A DNA stretch of 64,000 nt from Palsa-661 sp035535015 (GTDB lineage: Bacteria; Actinomycetota; Acidimicrobiia; Acidimicrobiales; UBA8190): NCBI GenBank assembly GCA_035535015.1, contig DATLQU010000011.1, forward strand, positions 62,001 through 126,000. Reading direction: 5' to 3'. Position numbers and translations under genes: made by a program. Shown here piece by piece: positions 61,619-64,000 of this stretch (its first letter is position 1; each line of letters begins with the position of its first letter). The notes beneath the pieces were generated by a model that worked only from the letters and a program-made list of their open reading frames with translations, ran no database searches and was not told the origin of the DNA.

Positions 61619-62491
61619 ATGGGAGACGCCGGGGCAATCAGTCCTGAAGCCGCCTCATTGCTCGCTCAGGAGACTGGGGAGCCGCATCAACTCATCAGGA
61701 GGCTGAGCGGCGGCGAGACAGGGGCTCACGAGATCCTCGGCGGTGACGGCCTCCCGGTGGTGGTGAAGTGGGACTCGAGGCCAGGGAGCCGGCAACTTCG
61801 CGGAGAAGCCGTCGTCCTGTCAGAGAGGCTCCGGGCCGTTGCCGACTGGCCAGTTCCAGCCCAATCGGTGGTCGATGCCAAAGAGGTCCGCTTCGTGATC
61901 CAAGAGTTCATGCCAGGCAGTCCTCCTGAACACTTCGATCACCAGCTCGTGGATCGGCTCCTTGATCTCCATTCACCCAGGCTCGGCCTGGCTCGACCAG
62001 ATGATCCCGTTCATTGGCCGACGGCCTTGATTGAGACGCTGACCGTTGGAGGGGAGGGGTACTGCCTCCACTCGTCACTCCGGAACTTTGATGCGCGTAC
62101 CCGATCCCTCGTTGACCGGGTCGAGGCATTCGGGAGCACGATCGGCGAGTCCGATCTCATCGGACGCGACATCGTTCACTGGGACCTTCACAGCGGCAAC
62201 CTCTTGATTTCCGATGGCTCGCTCGCTGCTGTCGTCGACACAGACTTCGCCGTGGTGGGTGACGCCAGTTTCGACCTTGTCACCTTGGCCCTGACGAGCT
62301 TGACCATTCCCTGTGAACCCGGCGTGCGCACCCGATTGTTTGCTTCGGCATTCGATGACCTGGACGAACTCAAGACACAGGCATATCTGGCCCACCTGTT
62401 CATTCGGATCATCGATTGGCCAATCCGACGCAGGCACTTCGATGAGGTGGAGTTCTGGCTTGCCCGAGCGGACGAGTTGCTCAAGATCTGA
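61619..62491 (+). CDS. Aminoglycoside phosphotransferase (APH) family protein
   Basis: ATG 61619 (MGDAGAISPEAASLLAQE) gives 290 residues with a protein-kinase-like fold. The ATP lysine lies in GLPVVVKWDSRPGSRQL, the hinge in RFVIQEFMPGSP, and the catalytic loop is IVHWDLHSGNLLIS (HxDxxxxN). The metal aspartate is in VVDTDFAVVGDASFDL. These enzymes phosphorylate small molecules such as antibiotics, choline or amino sugars. The specificity cannot be deduced; resistance is only a possibility. Next to a monooxygenase it may act in tailoring or detoxification. Confidence 0.82.
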   Translation: MGDAGAISPEAASLLAQETGEPHQLIRRLSGGETGAHEILGGDGLPVVVKWDSRPGSRQLRGEAVVLSERLRAVADWPVPAQSVVDAKEVRFVIQEFMPGSPPEHFDHQLVDRLLDLHSPRLGLARPDDPVHWPTALIETLTVGGEGYCLHSSLRNFDARTRSLVDRVEAFGSTIGESDLIGRDIVHWDLHSGNLLISDGSLAAVVDTDFAVVGDASFDLVTLALTSLTIPCEPGVRTRLFASAFDDLDELKTQAYLAHLFIRIIDWPIRRRHFDEVEFWLARADELLKI

Positions 62492-62521
62492 CCGACGACG
62501 AGTTCCCCACTCGTGCCGGTC
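62490..62521. terminator. Bidirectional hairpin between convergent genes
   Basis: ACGAGT (62498-62503) pairs with ACTCGT (62509-62514) around TCCCC, and outer GACCG/CGGTC (62490-62494, 62517-62521) extends it with small internal loops. It lies between the APH gene and the arginase-family gene. Confidence 0.4.
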
Positions 62522-62570
62522 GGCCACAGCGATAGCGCCGTCGACCGGCGATATGGGATACCCAAACTGA

Positions 62571-63479
62571 CTACCGCTGCATGCCACCGATGATGCCCAC
62601 GATCGAGGCTACGAAGCGGGGAATCGCGGAAGGATCTCCTGCACTGCGGGTGGGGTTCAACTCTCCGATGGATAAGGAGCGGAAGCGACCGTCCTGCGCT
62701 GCGTTGCGAAGGGCGACCGCTACCTGGTCGAGCGTCGGCCCCGAGTTGCGGCCGTCCGTATTCTCTGCCAGTGGCGCATCAACGAAATCCAGCACATCGA
62801 CATCGAGGTGAACGGCCAACGGCCCCTCCGGCAAGTGTGCGAGGGAATCGACAGCAGATGAGCCAGGGTCATGGGCGAAGGCGTCACTCGTGATGACCTT
62901 CAGGCCGAGTCGTCGCGCTTCTGCTCGTTCCCATTCGGTGGCAAATCTCTCGTCGATACCTACCCAGGCCACTTGATCCGGATTCAGGAGGGGTCGAGGA
63001 CCGAGCACATCGATAAGCGCATCGATGGACCCAGGAAGCGAGAGAGCGTGGGCCATGCCCATCCAGTCGAGCGCTCCATCAGTCGTGCTCTCGGGCGTGT
63101 TCAAGTCGTAGTTCCGGTCCACATATAGCAGTCCGACCGGATCTTCGGAGACTCGACGCAGGGCAGCGACTACTCCTAGCGCGACGGTGCAGTTCCCACC
63201 AAGTACGAGCAGGGTGTCTCCACGCGCCACAAGTGGGGTGAGGCGATCGATCAACTCGCGGATCGATTCTGTCACCTCACCAACGTTCTGCGCCCGAGGG
63301 TTGAGGCTATCCGGACGCCAGATCTGGACGGGCAAATTACCCTCATCGTGCACATCGAGATCCGCCTGCCGTAGAGCATCGACGAGTCCGGCTGACCGGA
63401 GAGCGGTCGGCGCCTGGTCTTGTCCGGCGGCATAGCTGCCAGCGCTGCTTGGAACACCAATGATTGAGATGGTGTTCAT
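62571..63479 (-). CDS. Arginase/agmatinase/formiminoglutamase superfamily protein with altered metal motifs
   Basis: The 302-residue product starts at ATG 63479 (MNTISIIGVPSSAGSYAAGQ). The overall arginase pattern is kept, including LAVHLDVDVLDF (Asp226 and Asp228). The usual GGDHS is GGNCT (residues 94-98) and the usual DxHxD is DRNYD (121-125), so both metal-site histidines are replaced. Related actinobacterial proteins carry GG(D/N)C forms, so this may be a subfamily with one metal or a new activity rather than decay. A 12-bp palindrome lies just upstream. Confidence 0.72.
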   Translation of the reverse strand: MNTISIIGVPSSAGSYAAGQDQAPTALRSAGLVDALRQADLDVHDEGNLPVQIWRPDSLNPRAQNVGEVTESIRELIDRLTPLVARGDTLLVLGGNCTVALGVVAALRRVSEDPVGLLYVDRNYDLNTPESTTDGALDWMGMAHALSLPGSIDALIDVLGPRPLLNPDQVAWVGIDERFATEWERAEARRLGLKVITSDAFAHDPGSSAVDSLAHLPEGPLAVHLDVDVLDFVDAPLAENTDGRNSGPTLDQVAVALRNAAQDGRFRSLSIGELNPTRSAGDPSAIPRFVASIVGIIGGMQR

Positions 63480-63489
63480 GTCCAGGAGT

Positions 63490-63501
63490 GTAGGCGCCTA
63501 C
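63490..63501. promoter_or_regulatory. Perfect 12-bp palindrome upstream of the arginase-family start
   Basis: GTAGGCGCCTAC is self-complementary and lies 10 bp upstream of ATG 63479, in the divergent 126-bp gap, where a repressor would block initiation. Chance occurrence in GC-rich DNA is possible. Confidence 0.4.
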
Positions 63502-63605
63502 CGTTCACTGGGGCTTCAGCAACTTCCGGGGGTCGCCAAATCACGGTCACCCACCCGGCGGTCTGGGACACCCTCGACGATTTGCGCCCTATTCTGGCGA
63601 GCGTC

Positions 63606-64000
63606 ATGGAGAGTCCCGATCCGAACATCAGTACCCAACGATGGAAGCAGATGTTCGACCGGGTGTTCCCTCAGCCGAAAGGGGTCAAGCAGTCGGACCC
63701 CAGCCCGTCCCCGGCAAACTATGAGGAGGCCGTGAAGTGGGCAGAAACCCACTCCGTCAGCATCACGGGGTCGGTCTTACGCCAGCCGAAGGTCGATCTC
63801 AGTCTGGCCCCGGAGGCCCTTCCCGTGGTGGCTGAGCTGGTGGCCAGCAACGACGATGCCTTAGTCACAACGGCCCTGATCGCTTTGGCGTTCAATGGCG
63901 TGAAGGTGGAGTCGGATGCGACTGAGGTGACCGATCCGACCTACAGCCGCTTTACATTCACGGACGGAACCGTGCGCACGATACCGAGGGTGACTCAAAG
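63606..64000 (+). CDS. Hypothetical protein, 3' end outside the window
   Basis: ATG 63606 opens MESPDPNISTQRWKQMFDRV and the frame stays open to the end. Further on it reads LAPEALPVVAELVASNDDAL and FNGVKVESDATEVTDPTYSR. No family is recognised. It is divergent from the arginase-family gene, and the upstream sequence TATTCT at about 63589 may be a -10 box. Lower GC matches the accessory surroundings. Confidence 0.5.
   Translation, partial: MESPDPNISTQRWKQMFDRVFPQPKGVKQSDPSPSPANYEEAVKWAETHSVSITGSVLRQPKVDLSLAPEALPVVAELVASNDDALVTTALIALAFNGVKVESDATEVTDPTYSRFTFTDGTVRTIPRVTQ

Noticed and set aside
50044..64000. A right attachment site (tRNA-Val 3' copy)
   Set aside because: No second copy of the tRNA 3' half was found by eye; an alignment search is needed to be certain.

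Overview
The window is high-GC, gene-dense bacterial chromosome, most likely from an actinobacterium and plausibly from the class Acidimicrobiia. The evidence is a type II glutamine synthetase tail, a maleylpyruvate-isomerase (mycothiol-type) family relic, an LLM-class F420-type oxidoreductase, DUF3817 and DUF4388 proteins, a PbpA-type penicillin-binding protein, and frequent GTG starts with 4-nt start/stop overlaps. The taxon is an inference from gene content; no 16S rRNA is present.

Layout. 1-6 kb: glutamine synthetase tail, glucose-6-phosphate dehydrogenase, a fused acyltransferase/SGNH protein, a frameshifted gene and two small membrane proteins. 6-8 kb: adenosine deaminase preceded by eight 17-bp tandem repeats that each carry a Shine-Dalgarno-like core, then a decayed gene. 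8.4-15.2 kb: a mostly minus-strand catabolic block (citrate synthase/citryl-CoA lyase family, acyl-CoA ligase, universal stress protein, cytochrome P450, two VOC proteins, a broken alcohol dehydrogenase, an SRPBCC protein). 15.2-22.7 kb: an exporter, a GGDEF-EAL protein, a 5'-3' exonuclease and several broken secreted-protein genes. 22.7-26 kb: sulfotransferase, SDR and DUF1214 genes. 26-36.7 kb: an island of visibly lower GC that begins with a transposase relic and carries two transpeptidase-type penicillin-binding proteins, a methyltransferase, an acetyltransferase and two secreted or anchored hydrolases. 36.6-50 kb: two ABC-2 exporters converging on a DUF4388 gene, enoyl-CoA hydratase, MarC, L,D-transpeptidase, GlnD, a glycosyltransferase, tRNA-Cys, a PhyH-family dioxygenase and tRNA-Val. 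50-64 kb: accessory DNA that starts at the 3' end of tRNA-Val with an integrase and excisionase.

The most unusual stretch is 51.7-53.1 kb. A 12-bp motif (GAGGGTGACGTT / AACGTCACCCTC) occurs 13 times, in two clusters of opposite orientation with 31-34 bp spacing. The outer end of each cluster is a head-to-tail doublet. Between the clusters lie three copies of a 31-50 bp repeat and a 56-bp near-perfect palindrome. No recognisable gene lies inside. It could be the multi-site ends of a non-autonomous transposon, iterons of an integrative element, or an operator array.

At least six genes between 4.4 and 22.7 kb carry small indels or single-base stops, while long conserved neighbours are intact. 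This suggests selective decay of accessory genes, but assembly error cannot be excluded from sequence alone.
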